Shown piece after piece: positions 7,752-17,295 of a stretch of 64,000 nucleotides of DNA. The stretch is taken from positions 144,996-208,995 of the forward strand of contig JAMHWF010000005.1 of NCBI GenBank assembly GCA_035911095.1, written 5' to 3'. This DNA comes from JAMHWF01 sp035911095. Its GTDB lineage: Bacteria > Pseudomonadota > Gammaproteobacteria > Burkholderiales > Burkholderiaceae_C. Below the pieces are notes generated by a model, which searched no databases, was not told the DNA's origin, and saw only the letters and a program-made list of their open reading frames with translations. The stretch's first letter is position 1. The number at the start of each line of letters is the position of its first letter. A program made the position numbers and the translations under genes.

Positions 7752-8582
7752 TCAGGCGCTCGCGTCGCGGATGAAGGCGCCGGCCGTGGCGATCAGCACC
7801 TCGGGCTGGTCGCGATGGGGCGAGTGTCCGCAGTGCGGCAACTCGAGCAACCGGGTGGCGGGTCGCCGGCGACGGATCACGCGGATCTGTTCCAGCGTGC
7901 CGTACTCGTCGTCCACGCCCTGCACCGCGAGCACCGGGCAGGCGATCGCGTCGAGCGCGGCCTCGATGTTCCAGTCCGCGAAAGCCGGGTCGAGCCAGGC
8001 ACCGTTCCAGGCCCAGAAGGCCGAGTCGACGTCGTCGTGGTACTTCGCGAGGCGCTCGCGCAGGCCCTGCTCGCGATAGGCCACGCGCGCAGCGGCGATG
8101 CCGGTCAGGCTCACCTCTTCGACAAAGCAGTGCGGCGCCATCACCACGATGCCCTGCACGCGCGCCGGGTGCATCGCCGCGGCGAGCAGCGCGATCGAGC
8201 CGCCGTCGCTGTGGCCGAAGAGCCAGGCGCGCTCGACGCCGACGGCGTCGAGCAACGCCGGCAACACGTCGCGCGCCTCTCGATGCAGGTAGTCAGGGCG
8301 GAATGGCTCGTCGTGCGGGCGCGGCGTCGAGCGGCCGTAGGCGTATCGCGAATAGACGAGCCCGCGCAGCCCGTTCACCTCGCAGAATCGCTGCGGAAAG
8401 TCCTTCCACATCGCGACGCTGCCCAGGCCTTCGTGCAGGAAGACGACCGTCGTCGCCCCGGCCCGGGTCGGGCCGACCCAGGCCGTCTCGAGCCGCAGCG
8501 CGCGGCCCGCCGCCTCCATCGAGACAAAACCTTCCATGGGCCCTCGGCCGTCGGCCTCGGGCGGGGCGGTCGTCGTGCTCAT
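7752..8582 (-). CDS. Alpha/beta hydrolase
   Basis: This is a 276-residue cytoplasmic alpha/beta hydrolase without a signal peptide. The oxyanion-hole segment VVFLHEGLGSVAMWKDFP and the nucleophile elbow GHSDGG are clear. The acid is likely in VQGVDDEYG and the His in LPHCGHSPHRDQPE. The HEGLG variant places it with the MhpC/BenH-like hydrolase group, which acts on C-C or ester bonds. The ATG at 8582 is chosen; a second in-frame ATG at MEGFVSM is possible. It lies 123 bases upstream of the ABM gene on the same strand, so the two may be co-transcribed. The substrate is unknown. Confidence 0.85.
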   Translation of the reverse strand: MSTTTAPPEADGRGPMEGFVSMEAAGRALRLETAWVGPTRAGATTVVFLHEGLGSVAMWKDFPQRFCEVNGLRGLVYSRYAYGRSTPRPHDEPFRPDYLHREARDVLPALLDAVGVERAWLFGHSDGGSIALLAAAMHPARVQGIVVMAPHCFVEEVSLTGIAAARVAYREQGLRERLAKYHDDVDSAFWAWNGAWLDPAFADWNIEAALDAIACPVLAVQGVDDEYGTLEQIRVIRRRRPATRLLELPHCGHSPHRDQPEVLIATAGAFIRDASA

Positions 8583-8644
8583 CCCGTGCCCGTCCTCGCG
8601 CTTGCTCGCTCCGACGGACGGTAGCACTGGCAGTATGGCCATCC

Positions 8645-9169
8645 TCAGATCTTGCCGATCTCCAGCCACTCCGGGCTCGACTCGGTGATCTCGCCGCTGG
8701 TCGCGTCGACCTCGACACGCCAGTCGTGGCCCGAGGCCGGCTTGATGTCGAACTCGTAGACCACCCGGCCGTCGGACTCGATCTCGTACTCGACGCGTTC
8801 GACCGTCCCGGGGAACTTGGCGAGCGCGGTCGCCTTGGCGGCCTCTTCGCTGACCTTGACCTTCTCCTTGAAGCCCGGAGCGTCGGCGCTCGTCACGCGG
8901 GTCTCGGTTTCGGTGATCTTGCCGGTGACGCCGCTGCACTCGATGTCGTAGAGCTTGCCGTCGGCGCCCTCGATCTCGATCTCCCAGCTGGCAGCACCTT
9001 TCTCGGTCTTCAGCACCGCCTGCAGGATCTCGCCGGGGAACTTGGCGAGCACGGTCGGCCCGCAGCGCTCGATGCCGACGGCGACCTTCGGGAACTTTTC
9101 GGCCTTCTGGGCCCAGACGGGTGCGGCGGCCAGCGCAGCGAGGGAGATGGATAGCACGATAGGGCGCAT
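8645..9169 (-). CDS. Secreted PepSY-domain protein
   Basis: This is a 174-residue protein with a cleavable signal peptide ending near PVWAQKAE. The mature part holds two PepSY-like units. Each has a helix (VLAKFPGEILQAVLK and ALAKFPGTVERVEYE) followed by strands such as WEIEIEGADGKLYDIE and YEFDIKP. The C-terminus reads WRVEVDATSGEITE, the classic PepSY ending. PepSY proteins sit in the periplasm and often modulate peptidases or sensor kinases; the partner is not visible here. It is followed by the hydrolase gene 62 bases downstream on the same strand. Confidence 0.82.
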   Translation of the reverse strand: MRPIVLSISLAALAAAPVWAQKAEKFPKVAVGIERCGPTVLAKFPGEILQAVLKTEKGAASWEIEIEGADGKLYDIECSGVTGKITETETRVTSADAPGFKEKVKVSEEAAKATALAKFPGTVERVEYEIESDGRVVYEFDIKPASGHDWRVEVDATSGEITESSPEWLEIGKI

Positions 9170-9316
9170 GAAGTTTTCCTGTTGTGTTGAGGAATACCGA
9201 GCGTCGCACCTGAAAGTTAGGGAGTTTTTCCCGATTTGCGTCGTCGTGGGGCTCCGGCAGCCGTGGGTGGTGCATCGACGACACTTTCCATTCCAAGCAG
9301 CAGCCAGCATCCGCCG

Positions 9317-9757
9317 ATGCGCTTCGCAGACTTCCACCCGGGCCTGGTGATCGAGCATGGGCCCTACCAGCTCGACGAGGCCTCGCTGCTGGCCTTCGCC
9401 CGCGAGCACGACCCCCAGTGGTTCCACACGGACCCCGGGCGCGCGGCGGCCGGCCGCTGGGGCGGGCTGATCGCGAGTGGCTGGCAGACCTGCGCGATCG
9501 CGATGCGTCTGGTCGTCGAGGCCGCCCTCGAAGGCTCGGAGTCCTTCGCCTCGCCGGGACTCGCCTACGTGCGCTGGCCGCAGCCCGTCCGCGCCGGCGA
9601 CGAGCTGCGTCTGCGGGCGACGGTGCTCGAAGCGTGCCGCAGCGAGCGCCACGCGACGCTCGGCCTGCTGCGCTGGCGCTGGCAGCTCTTCAACCAGCAC
9701 GGCGCCGAGGTGCTCGACCTCGAAGCCACGAGCCTGTTCGACCTGAAGCCGCGTTGA
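9317..9757 (+). CDS. MaoC-family dehydratase (hotdog fold)
   Basis: This is a 146-residue single hotdog-domain protein. The MaoC hydratase pattern is visible: FAREHDPQWFHTDP carries the Asp/His pair used for hydration of enoyl-CoA, followed by GGLIASGWQTCAIAMRL and PGLAYVRWPQPVRAGDELR. Known members hydrate 2-enoyl-CoA or mesaconyl-CoA-type substrates. It is divergent from the PepSY gene and convergent with the Lrp regulator. No Shine-Dalgarno is obvious before the ATG at 9317, but the hotdog domain begins directly there. The substrate is unknown; the hbd and thiolase genes nearby are compatible with acyl-CoA breakdown. Confidence 0.87.
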   Translation: MRFADFHPGLVIEHGPYQLDEASLLAFAREHDPQWFHTDPGRAAAGRWGGLIASGWQTCAIAMRLVVEAALEGSESFASPGLAYVRWPQPVRAGDELRLRATVLEACRSERHATLGLLRWRWQLFNQHGAEVLDLEATSLFDLKPR

Positions 9758-9803
9758 TCCTGCGCCGCCGAGCGGCCGCGGCCGGGCGTCGATCGCGTCG
9801 CGC

Positions 9804-10277
9804 TCAGCGCGGGCCGACCGGCAGCGGCGACGGGGGCTTGATCTCCTCCAGGCAGATCATCGAGCGCACGTCGTCCACCCCGGGCACCTGCATCAGCACG
9901 TCGGTCAGGAATGCCGACAGGCTCTTCAGATCGTGAGCGACCACTTTCAAAAGATAGTCGCTGTCGCCTGACACGGTATGGCACTCGAGCACCGCTTCGA
10001 AGCCGCGGATCGTCGCCTCGAGCTCGCGCATGCGACCGAACTGGTCGCCGCGGACGTTCAGGCTGACGAAAGCCGTGACCGCGAGGCCGAGCGCCTCGGG
10101 CGCGAGTTGCGCGGCGTAGCCGCGGATCACGCCGCGCTCTTCCAGCGCGCGCACCCGGCGCAAACATTGCGGGGCCGAGAGGTGCACCTGAGCGGAGAGC
10201 TCGACGTTCGAGGCCCGGCCGTCAAGCTGGAGACCCTCAAGAATCCTGCGGTCAATCGCGTCAAGATCGTCGTTCAT
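9804..10277 (-). CDS. Lrp/AsnC-family transcriptional regulator
   Basis: This is a 157-residue protein of standard family length. The N-terminal helix-turn-helix reads LDAIDRRILEGLQLDGRAS, then SAPQCLRRVRALEERGVIRGY. The C-terminal RAM domain contains VSGDSDYLLKVVAHDL and the ending PGVDDVRSMICLEEIK. Lrp-type regulators sense amino acids. It is divergent from ornithine aminotransferase, so it probably controls that gene in response to ornithine, arginine or proline. The start MNDDLD at 10277 matches the conserved family N-terminus; ATGs at 10289 and 10292 are alternatives, and none has a clear ribosome binding site. Confidence 0.92.
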   Translation of the reverse strand: MNDDLDAIDRRILEGLQLDGRASNVELSAQVHLSAPQCLRRVRALEERGVIRGYAAQLAPEALGLAVTAFVSLNVRGDQFGRMRELEATIRGFEAVLECHTVSGDSDYLLKVVAHDLKSLSAFLTDVLMQVPGVDDVRSMICLEEIKPPSPLPVGPR

Positions 10278-10292
10278 ATGGAAGGACATCAT

Positions 10293-10336
10293 ATGTATGC
10301 ACGATACATGCGCCAATTGGCGTGTTCTTGAAAGAA
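10293..10336. promoter_or_regulatory. Cluster of three inverted repeats, candidate Lrp operator
   Basis: ATGTAT-N5-ATACAT (10293-10309), the perfect palindrome CGCCAATTGGCG (10311-10322) and TTCTT-GA-AAGAA (10325-10336) lie side by side in the divergent gap between the Lrp gene and the aminotransferase gene. Several phased sites fit an Lrp octamer wrapping DNA. Confidence 0.6.
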
Positions 10337-10402
10337 TATGCAAACAAGTTTCTCTCCGGCACCTCTACAGTGCCAAACTACCGGATTCCCGATGGAGTGC
10401 GC

Positions 10403-11689
10403 ATGAACAGCTTGCTAGAGGGCCATCCCGCCACCGCGGAACACATCGCATCGGCTTCTGCCGCGGCCACGGCGAGTGCAGCGGCGCGCCCGGCTGAGCT
10501 CGAGATGCGATACGGGGCGACCAACTACGACCCGCTGCCGGTGACCTTCGTGCGCGGCGAAGGCGCGCACCTCTGGGACGACCGCGGGCGGCGCTACCTG
10601 GACATGATGTCGGCCTACTCGGCCGTCAGCTTCGGTCACTCCAACCCGGTGCTGCTGAAGGCGCTGACCGAGCAGGCCCAGCGCCTCGCGGTGCTGTCGC
10701 GCTCGTTCCACACCGCCACGCTCGGCCCCTTCCTGAAGCGCATCTGCGAGGTCACGGGGATGGACCGCGCGCTGCCGATGAACACCGGCGCCGAGGCAGT
10801 CGAGACCGCGATCAAGGCGGCGCGCAAATGGGCCTACCAGGTCAAGCGGGTGCCGGACGGGCGGGCGCAGATCATCGTCGCGGCCGGCAACTTCGCGGGC
10901 CGCACGACGACGATCGTCGGCTTCTCGAGCGAGGCGCAGTACCGCGAGGGCTTCGGCCCCTTCGCACCCGGCTTCGTGCACGTGCCGTTCGGCGACGCGG
11001 CGGCGCTCGAGGATGCGATCACGCCGGACACCGCGGCCTTCCTGGTCGAGCCGGTGCAGGGCGAGGCCGGCATCGTCGTGCCGCCGCCCGGCTACCTGCG
11101 GCAGGTGCGCGAGATCTGCACGCGCCACAACGTGCTGATGATCTGCGACGAGGTGCAGACGGGGCTCGGCCGCACCGGCCGCGTGCTGGCCTGCGAGCAC
11201 GAGGCCGTGCGCCCGGACGGCGTCACGCTGGGCAAGGCGCTCGGCGGCGGGCTGCTGGCGGTGAGCGCCTTCGCCGCGCGCGAGGACGTGCTCGGCGTGT
11301 TCCGCCCCGGCGATCACGGCAGCACCTTCGGCGGCAATCCGCTCGGTGCGGCGGTCGGCACGGCGGCGCTTGACCTGCTGATCGAGCAGAACTACTCGGC
11401 GCGCGCAGCTGAACTCGGCGAATACCTGCTGAAGCAGTTGAACGCGCTGAAGCACCCCGGCATCCGGGCGGTGCGCGGGCTCGGCCTGCTGGTCGGGGTC
11501 GACTTCCATCCGTCCTTTGCCGGTGCGCGCGAACTGTGCGAGCTATTGCTCGAAGAGGGCGCCGTGAGCAAGGACACCCACGGCACGGTGCTGCGCTTCG
11601 CACCGCCGCTGATCGTGACGCGCGAGCAGATCGACGAGGCGGTCGAGGCGCTGAAGCGCGCCCTCGCGCGCGCCGAGCGGCGCGGCTGA
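10403..11689 (+). CDS. rocD: Ornithine--oxo-acid aminotransferase
   Basis: This is a 428-residue class-III PLP aminotransferase. The N-terminus has the ornithine aminotransferase pattern YGATNYDPLPVTFVRGEGA. Further signatures are MNTGAEAVETAIKAARKW, CDEVQTGLGRTG and the PLP lysine in TLGKALGGG (Lys278). It moves the delta-amino group of ornithine to 2-oxoglutarate, giving glutamate semialdehyde in arginine/proline catabolism. GGAG at 10394-10397 supports the ATG at 10403 over an upstream start. Divergent control by the Lrp-type gene is likely. An additional Ala/Ser-rich 30-residue N-terminal stretch precedes the core. Confidence 0.93.
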   Translation: MNSLLEGHPATAEHIASASAAATASAAARPAELEMRYGATNYDPLPVTFVRGEGAHLWDDRGRRYLDMMSAYSAVSFGHSNPVLLKALTEQAQRLAVLSRSFHTATLGPFLKRICEVTGMDRALPMNTGAEAVETAIKAARKWAYQVKRVPDGRAQIIVAAGNFAGRTTTIVGFSSEAQYREGFGPFAPGFVHVPFGDAAALEDAITPDTAAFLVEPVQGEAGIVVPPPGYLRQVREICTRHNVLMICDEVQTGLGRTGRVLACEHEAVRPDGVTLGKALGGGLLAVSAFAAREDVLGVFRPGDHGSTFGGNPLGAAVGTAALDLLIEQNYSARAAELGEYLLKQLNALKHPGIRAVRGLGLLVGVDFHPSFAGARELCELLLEEGAVSKDTHGTVLRFAPPLIVTREQIDEAVEALKRALARAERRG

Positions 11690-11783
11690 GGCTCTCGCGG
11701 CCGGCGCTGCCGCCGCCGCTGCTGCTGCGTCCCGGCCGGAGCCGAGGCACGGCCGGGTCCCGCGTCCTGGCGAGTGCTCCCGC

Positions 11784-12992
<1,209 letters not shown>

Positions 12993-13013
12993 GGGTCTGT
13001 CTCCGGGTAGGGG

Positions 13014-14003
13014 TCAGTCGAGCGAGACGTTGGCCGACTTGATGATCTTTTCGAAGCGCGCCGACTCGCTGGCGATGAAGCGCTTGAACTCGGGCGCGCC
13101 GATCGGGAAGGGCTCGTAGCCGAAGGCCTCGTACCGGGTCTTGATGTCGGGCTCGGCGAGCGCCTTCTCGATGTCGCCGCGGATCTTCGCCAGGCGCTCC
13201 GGCGGCAGGCCTGGCGGCGCGGCGATCGCCGTCCAGCCGATGACGTCGAAGTTCGCCGGCCCGCCCGACTCCCCGACCGTCGGCACGTCGGGGAAGGCAG
13301 GCAGGCGCTTCGAGCCGGTCACCGCGAGGTAGCGCAGCTTGCTGGCGCGATAGAGCGCGCCCGAGGTGCCGCTGCTGCCGAGCGCGAACGAGAGCTCCCC
13401 GTTGGCGACGCCGGTGTAGAGCTGCGAGGTCTCCTTGTAGATCACGTGCTCCATCTGCGTGCCGGTGATCGACTCGAACTGCTCCGAACCCAGGTGCACC
13501 GGGTTGCCGATCGACCAGGAGCCGTAGTTCAGCTGCCCCGGGTGGGCCTTCGCGTCGGCGATCAGATCGCCGACGGTCTTGTAGGGGCTGCTCGTCGCGA
13601 CGGCGAAGAAGAACTGGGTCTTGAACTGCGGCAGTACCAGCTCGAAGTCCTTCTGCGCGTCGTAGGGCAGCTTCTTGAACAGGTGCGGGTAGGCGACGAG
13701 GTGCACGTTGTCGAGCTGGATCAGGTCGTAGCCCGACTTGTCGCCGCGCTTGAAGGCGTCGATCGCGATGAAGCCGTTGGCGCCCGGCTTGTTCTCGATG
13801 ACGACCGGCTGGCCCCACAGGCGCTGCAGCTTCTCGGCGAGCAGCCGGGTCACGGCCTCGGGGCCGGCCCCGGCGGGGAAGGGCGTCAGGATGCGCACCG
13901 GCTTGTTCGGGAAGTCGTCGGCGGCCTGCGCGGCGCCAGCGGCGAGGCCGAAGCCCACCGCGAGCAGGGAGGCGCCGGCGGCGCGGCGGGTGAGGGTCTT
14001 CAT
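13014..14003 (-). CDS. Bug-type periplasmic substrate-binding protein inside the pca operon
   Basis: This is a 329-residue protein with a signal peptide (twin Arg near the start, cleavage near AAQAADD). The Bug fold shows FPNKPVRILTPFPAGAGPE and VVIENKPGANGFIAID, with WTAIAAPPGLP toward the end. Family members bind mono- or dicarboxylates in the periplasm. It sits between pcaJ (40 bases upstream) and pcaF (21 bases downstream), so it is probably co-transcribed and binds an acid that feeds the beta-ketoadipate route, such as adipate, ketoadipate or an aromatic acid. AAGGAGA precedes the ATG. No permease genes are nearby. Confidence 0.9.
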   Translation of the reverse strand: MKTLTRRAAGASLLAVGFGLAAGAAQAADDFPNKPVRILTPFPAGAGPEAVTRLLAEKLQRLWGQPVVIENKPGANGFIAIDAFKRGDKSGYDLIQLDNVHLVAYPHLFKKLPYDAQKDFELVLPQFKTQFFFAVATSSPYKTVGDLIADAKAHPGQLNYGSWSIGNPVHLGSEQFESITGTQMEHVIYKETSQLYTGVANGELSFALGSSGTSGALYRASKLRYLAVTGSKRLPAFPDVPTVGESGGPANFDVIGWTAIAAPPGLPPERLAKIRGDIEKALAEPDIKTRYEAFGYEPFPIGAPEFKRFIASESARFEKIIKSANVSLD

Positions 14004-14043
14004 CGTGGGTCTCCTTGGCTTGTCGCGGGGCGCGCCGGCCGGC

Positions 14044-14718
14044 TCAGGCGGCGGGCTTCAGCGGCACGCCGGTGCGCTGTTGCAACTCGTCGAACGAGAT
14101 GCCTTCGGCGCGCTCGATCACGACCACGCCCTCGGGCGTGATCTCGAGCACCGCGAGGTCGGTGTAGATGCGGCTCACGCAGCCGATGCCGGTCAGCGGG
14201 TAGGTGCAGGCGGGGACGATCTTGCTTTCGCCGCTCTTCGTGGTGTGCTCCATCATCACGAAGGTCTTCTTGGCGCCGATCGCCAGGTCCATCGCACCGC
14301 CGACCGCGGGGATCGCGTCGAAGGCGCCGGTGTGCCAGTTGGCGAGATCGCCGCTGCCGGAGACCTGGAAGGCGCCGAGCACGCAGAAGTCGAGATGGCC
14401 GCCGCGCATCATCGCGAAGCTGTCGGCGTGGTGGAAGAAGCTGCCGCCGGCGAGCAGCGTCACCGGCTGCTTGCCGGCGTTGATCAGGTCGTAGTCCTCG
14501 CTGCCCTTGGCCGGGGCCGGGCCCATGCCGATGACGCCGTTCTCGCTGTGCAGCACCACCTCGCGGTCGGGCGGCAGGTGGTTGGCCACCAGCGTCGGCA
14601 GGCCGATGCCGAGGTTGACGACGGCGCCGTCGGGGATGTCCTGCGCGACGCGGGCGGCCATCTGGTCGCGGGTCCATTTGCCTGTGGCGGGCTTGGTGGT
14701 CGTGGAGGTCGCGGTCAT
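14044..14718 (-). CDS. pcaJ: 3-oxoacid (3-oxoadipate) CoA-transferase subunit B
   Basis: This is a 224-residue beta subunit of a family I CoA-transferase. The catalytic Glu lies in the SENG motif (VLHSENGVIGMGP), and VNLGIGLPTLVANHL is the family N-terminal signature. With subunit A it moves CoA from succinyl-CoA to 3-oxoadipate; ScoB/AtoA-type acetoacetate transfer is the alternative. ACAGGAGA supports the ATG at 14718. It is separated from the subunit A gene by an unusual 252-base gap, whereas these genes normally abut or overlap. The next gene downstream, after 40 bases, is a Bug protein. Confidence 0.9.
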   Translation of the reverse strand: MTATSTTTKPATGKWTRDQMAARVAQDIPDGAVVNLGIGLPTLVANHLPPDREVVLHSENGVIGMGPAPAKGSEDYDLINAGKQPVTLLAGGSFFHHADSFAMMRGGHLDFCVLGAFQVSGSGDLANWHTGAFDAIPAVGGAMDLAIGAKKTFVMMEHTTKSGESKIVPACTYPLTGIGCVSRIYTDLAVLEITPEGVVVIERAEGISFDELQQRTGVPLKPAA

Positions 14719-14970
14719 GGTGGTCTCCTGTCGTGTCCTGTATAGAGAGTGCGCGGGACGCGGCGGCTGACGCGGATCGATCCGGCCCGGCGCCTCGCCG
14801 TTCGGTCCGGCTCGATGCCGGCCGCGGAGATGACGCGGCCCACTTCGTCGATTCGGCCTACATCAGGGCCGCGGCATCGGCCCCGTTGCCGCCGAGCGGC
14901 TGCGCGCCCTCGCCCTGGAAGGCGTCGAGCAGCGCGGGCGCCTTGCGCGGCCTCGATGCGCACCGGGCCC

Positions 14971-15672
14971 TCAGGCCGCGGCCTTGAAGCCGCCCGCGGT
15001 CGTCGCGGTGCGGGCGACCTGGACGAGGCGCTGCACGAAGATCCCGGGCGTGACCACCGCCTCCGGGTCGAGCGTGCCGAGCTCGACCACCTCGTGTACG
15101 GTCGCGATCGTTGTCTTCGCGGCCATCGCCATCACCGGGCCGAAGTTGCGCGCGGTCATGCGGTAGGTCAGGTTGCCCCAGCGGTCGCCGCGCTCGGCCT
15201 TGATCAGCGCGTAGTCGGCGTGGATCGGCGCCTCGAGCACGTACATGCGGCCGCCGATCTCGCGCGTCTCCTTGCCCTTGGCGAGCTCGGTGCCGTAGCC
15301 GGTCGGCGTGAAGAAGCCGCCGATGCCGGCGCCGGCAGCGCGGATGCGCTCGGCGAGGTTGCCCTGCGGGACGAGTTCGAGCTCGATCTGGCCGCTGCGG
15401 TACAGGGCGTCGAAGTGGTGGCTGTCGGCCTGGCGCGGGAAGCTGCAGACGATCTTGCGCACGCGCTTCTTCGCCAGCAGCGCCGCCAGGCCGATGTCGC
15501 CGTTGCCGGCGTTGTTGTTGACGATCACCAGATCGCGCGCGCCTTGCTCGATCAGCGCGTCGATCAGCTCGTTGGGCAGGCCGGCGGTGCCGAAGCCGCC
15601 GATCATCACCGTGGCGCCGTCGGGCACGTCGCGCAGGGCTTCGGCGGGCGAGGAGGAGATCTTGTCGATCAT
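14971..15672 (-). CDS. pcaI: 3-oxoacid (3-oxoadipate) CoA-transferase subunit A
   Basis: This is a 233-residue alpha subunit of a family I CoA-transferase. It shows the glycine-rich GATVMIGGFGTAGLPNELI, the NNAGNGDIGLAALL segment and GGFFTPTGYGTELAKGK, all typical of PcaI/ScoA. It is complete at the usual length. GGAGA just before the ATG fits well. It is the first gene of the operon, and the tandem palindromes at 15727-15760 lie 55 bases upstream. The presence of pcaF at the end of the run supports 3-oxoadipate rather than acetoacetate as substrate. Confidence 0.9.
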   Translation of the reverse strand: MIDKISSSPAEALRDVPDGATVMIGGFGTAGLPNELIDALIEQGARDLVIVNNNAGNGDIGLAALLAKKRVRKIVCSFPRQADSHHFDALYRSGQIELELVPQGNLAERIRAAGAGIGGFFTPTGYGTELAKGKETREIGGRMYVLEAPIHADYALIKAERGDRWGNLTYRMTARNFGPVMAMAAKTTIATVHEVVELGTLDPEAVVTPGIFVQRLVQVARTATTAGGFKAAA

Positions 15673-15726
15673 GGGTGTCTCCGGTGGATGTGCCGCGAGT
15701 CGGACTCATGAAGCCCGCCGGTAAAT

Positions 15727-15760
15727 GTTCTTTAATAGAACTACAGTTCCTTAATAGAAC
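15727..15760. promoter_or_regulatory. Tandem palindromic operator of the pcaI operon
   Basis: Two near-identical 15-bp units, GTTC-N7-GAAC (GTTCTTTAATAGAAC and GTTCCTTAATAGAAC), lie 19 bp apart centre to centre in an AT-rich island before pcaI. The layout resembles operators of IclR-type PcaR/PcaU/PobR regulators. No such regulator gene is in the window. Confidence 0.7.
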
Positions 15761-15954
15761 TTTGAGCGAACTATAGCGTCTCTTGCTGGCGCTTAGCCAG
15801 GTTTTTTCGTCGTGCTTGCGCTTCGCAAGGGTTCCAGCGCGGCAGGAATGCCTGCTGTGAGGGCTCCGCCGGCAGCCGGGCGATTCAAGCCGCCGAGCGT
15901 CGCTGCCGAAAACTGAGCACCGGCCGCACCCTCTCCTGGGGCGGTGGCAGCCCT

Positions 15955-17295
15955 ATGAACCAGATCAGCTCCGATCCGCACGTCGACATCCAGAACCTCA
16001 AGGTCGGGATGTTTGTGCATCTCGACCTGGGCTGGATGTCCCATCCCTTCCCGCGTGGCAGCTTCAAGATTTCCGACCCCGGGCAGATCGAGACGATCCG
16101 CACGCTCGGCCTGAAGCGCCTTCGCTGGTCGCCCGAGAAGAGCGACCTCGACGAATCGGCCGCCGGCGCGATGCCTGGCCAAGGCGTCGGGCTGCACACC
16201 TGGACCGGCGCCGAGGCCGATGCGCAGCGACTGGCCGCCGAGAGCGCGCCGACCGGGGACGTCACCGCCAGCCCCCCCGCCGACGCGTCCACGCGCCGCC
16301 GCAGCGCGGTCGCCGAGCAACGCGAGGCCCGGCGCGAGTGCGAGCGTCGCTTCACCGAGGCGAGCGGTCGCCTGCGCCAGGCGCTCTACCTCACCGCCAC
16401 CCAGCCGGAGCAGGCCGGCGACCAGACCGAGGCGCTGACGCGCGATGTCGTCGAGAAACTGCTCGGCGACCGCGAGATGTCGATCCGGTTGCTCAGCGAG
16501 TCGTCGAACGACCGCAGTTCGCTGCACGCGATGAACGTCGCGGTGATCTCGCTGCTGCTCGGGCGCGCGGTCGGCCTCGGCGAGGAAGAACTGCTGGACA
16601 TCGGCGTCGGCGCCCTGTTGCACGACATCGGCAAGCTCGCGCTGCCCGAGCGTGTGCGCCACCGCGAAGACCACTTCACGACGTCCGAGCTCGACTTCTA
16701 CCAGAGCCACGTCGCCCAGGGCGTGTCGGCTGGGCGCCGGATGCGCCTGCGCCCCGGCGCCCTGCTGGTGATCGGCCAGCATCACGAGCATGCGGACGGC
16801 AGCGGCTTCCCGCAGCGCCTGCAGGGCGACCGCCTGACGACGGCCACCAAGATCGTCGCGCTCGTCAACCGCTACGACAACCTGTGCAATCCGGCGCTGC
16901 CCTCGCGGGCGTTGACGCCGCACGAGGCGCTGTCGCTGCTCTTCGCCCAGGGCCGGCACAAGTTCGACGCCGCGATCATGGGCTCGTTCATCAAGATGAT
17001 GGGCGTCTACCCGCCGGGCTCGACGGTGCAGCTCACCGACGACCGCTACGGCCTTGTCACCGCGGTCAGCTCGCACCGGCCCCTGAAGCCGCGCGTGCTG
17101 GTCCACGATCCGAGCGTGCCGGCGGAAGAGGCACTGATCATCGACCTCGAGACATTGCCCGGCGTCGGCATCCGCCGCAGCCTGAAGCCGAGCCAGTTGC
17201 CGCGCGCGGTGCTGGAAGCCCTGACGCCGCGCGAGCGCGTCGTGTACTTCTTCGAGCCGGCGGTGTCCCTGCGCTCGGAGGAGACCCCCGCGTGA
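15955..17295 (+). CDS. HD-GYP domain c-di-GMP phosphodiesterase with DUF3391
   Basis: This is a 446-residue cytoplasmic protein. Residues 8-80 match the DUF3391-like region often found before HD-GYP (VGMFVHLDLGWMSHPFPRG). A charged helical linker at about 115-140 follows. The HD-GYP domain shows His191, the HD pair in LLHDIGK (223-224) and HHEHADGSGFP (276-286), where the usual GYP is GFP. Such enzymes hydrolyse c-di-GMP using a metal centre; all metal ligands appear present. The last four bases overlap the start of the next gene (GTGA), so the two c-di-GMP proteins are translationally coupled. No clear ribosome binding site precedes the ATG. Confidence 0.88.
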   Translation: MNQISSDPHVDIQNLKVGMFVHLDLGWMSHPFPRGSFKISDPGQIETIRTLGLKRLRWSPEKSDLDESAAGAMPGQGVGLHTWTGAEADAQRLAAESAPTGDVTASPPADASTRRRSAVAEQREARRECERRFTEASGRLRQALYLTATQPEQAGDQTEALTRDVVEKLLGDREMSIRLLSESSNDRSSLHAMNVAVISLLLGRAVGLGEEELLDIGVGALLHDIGKLALPERVRHREDHFTTSELDFYQSHVAQGVSAGRRMRLRPGALLVIGQHHEHADGSGFPQRLQGDRLTTATKIVALVNRYDNLCNPALPSRALTPHEALSLLFAQGRHKFDAAIMGSFIKMMGVYPPGSTVQLTDDRYGLVTAVSSHRPLKPRVLVHDPSVPAEEALIIDLETLPGVGIRRSLKPSQLPRAVLEALTPRERVVYFFEPAVSLRSEETPA

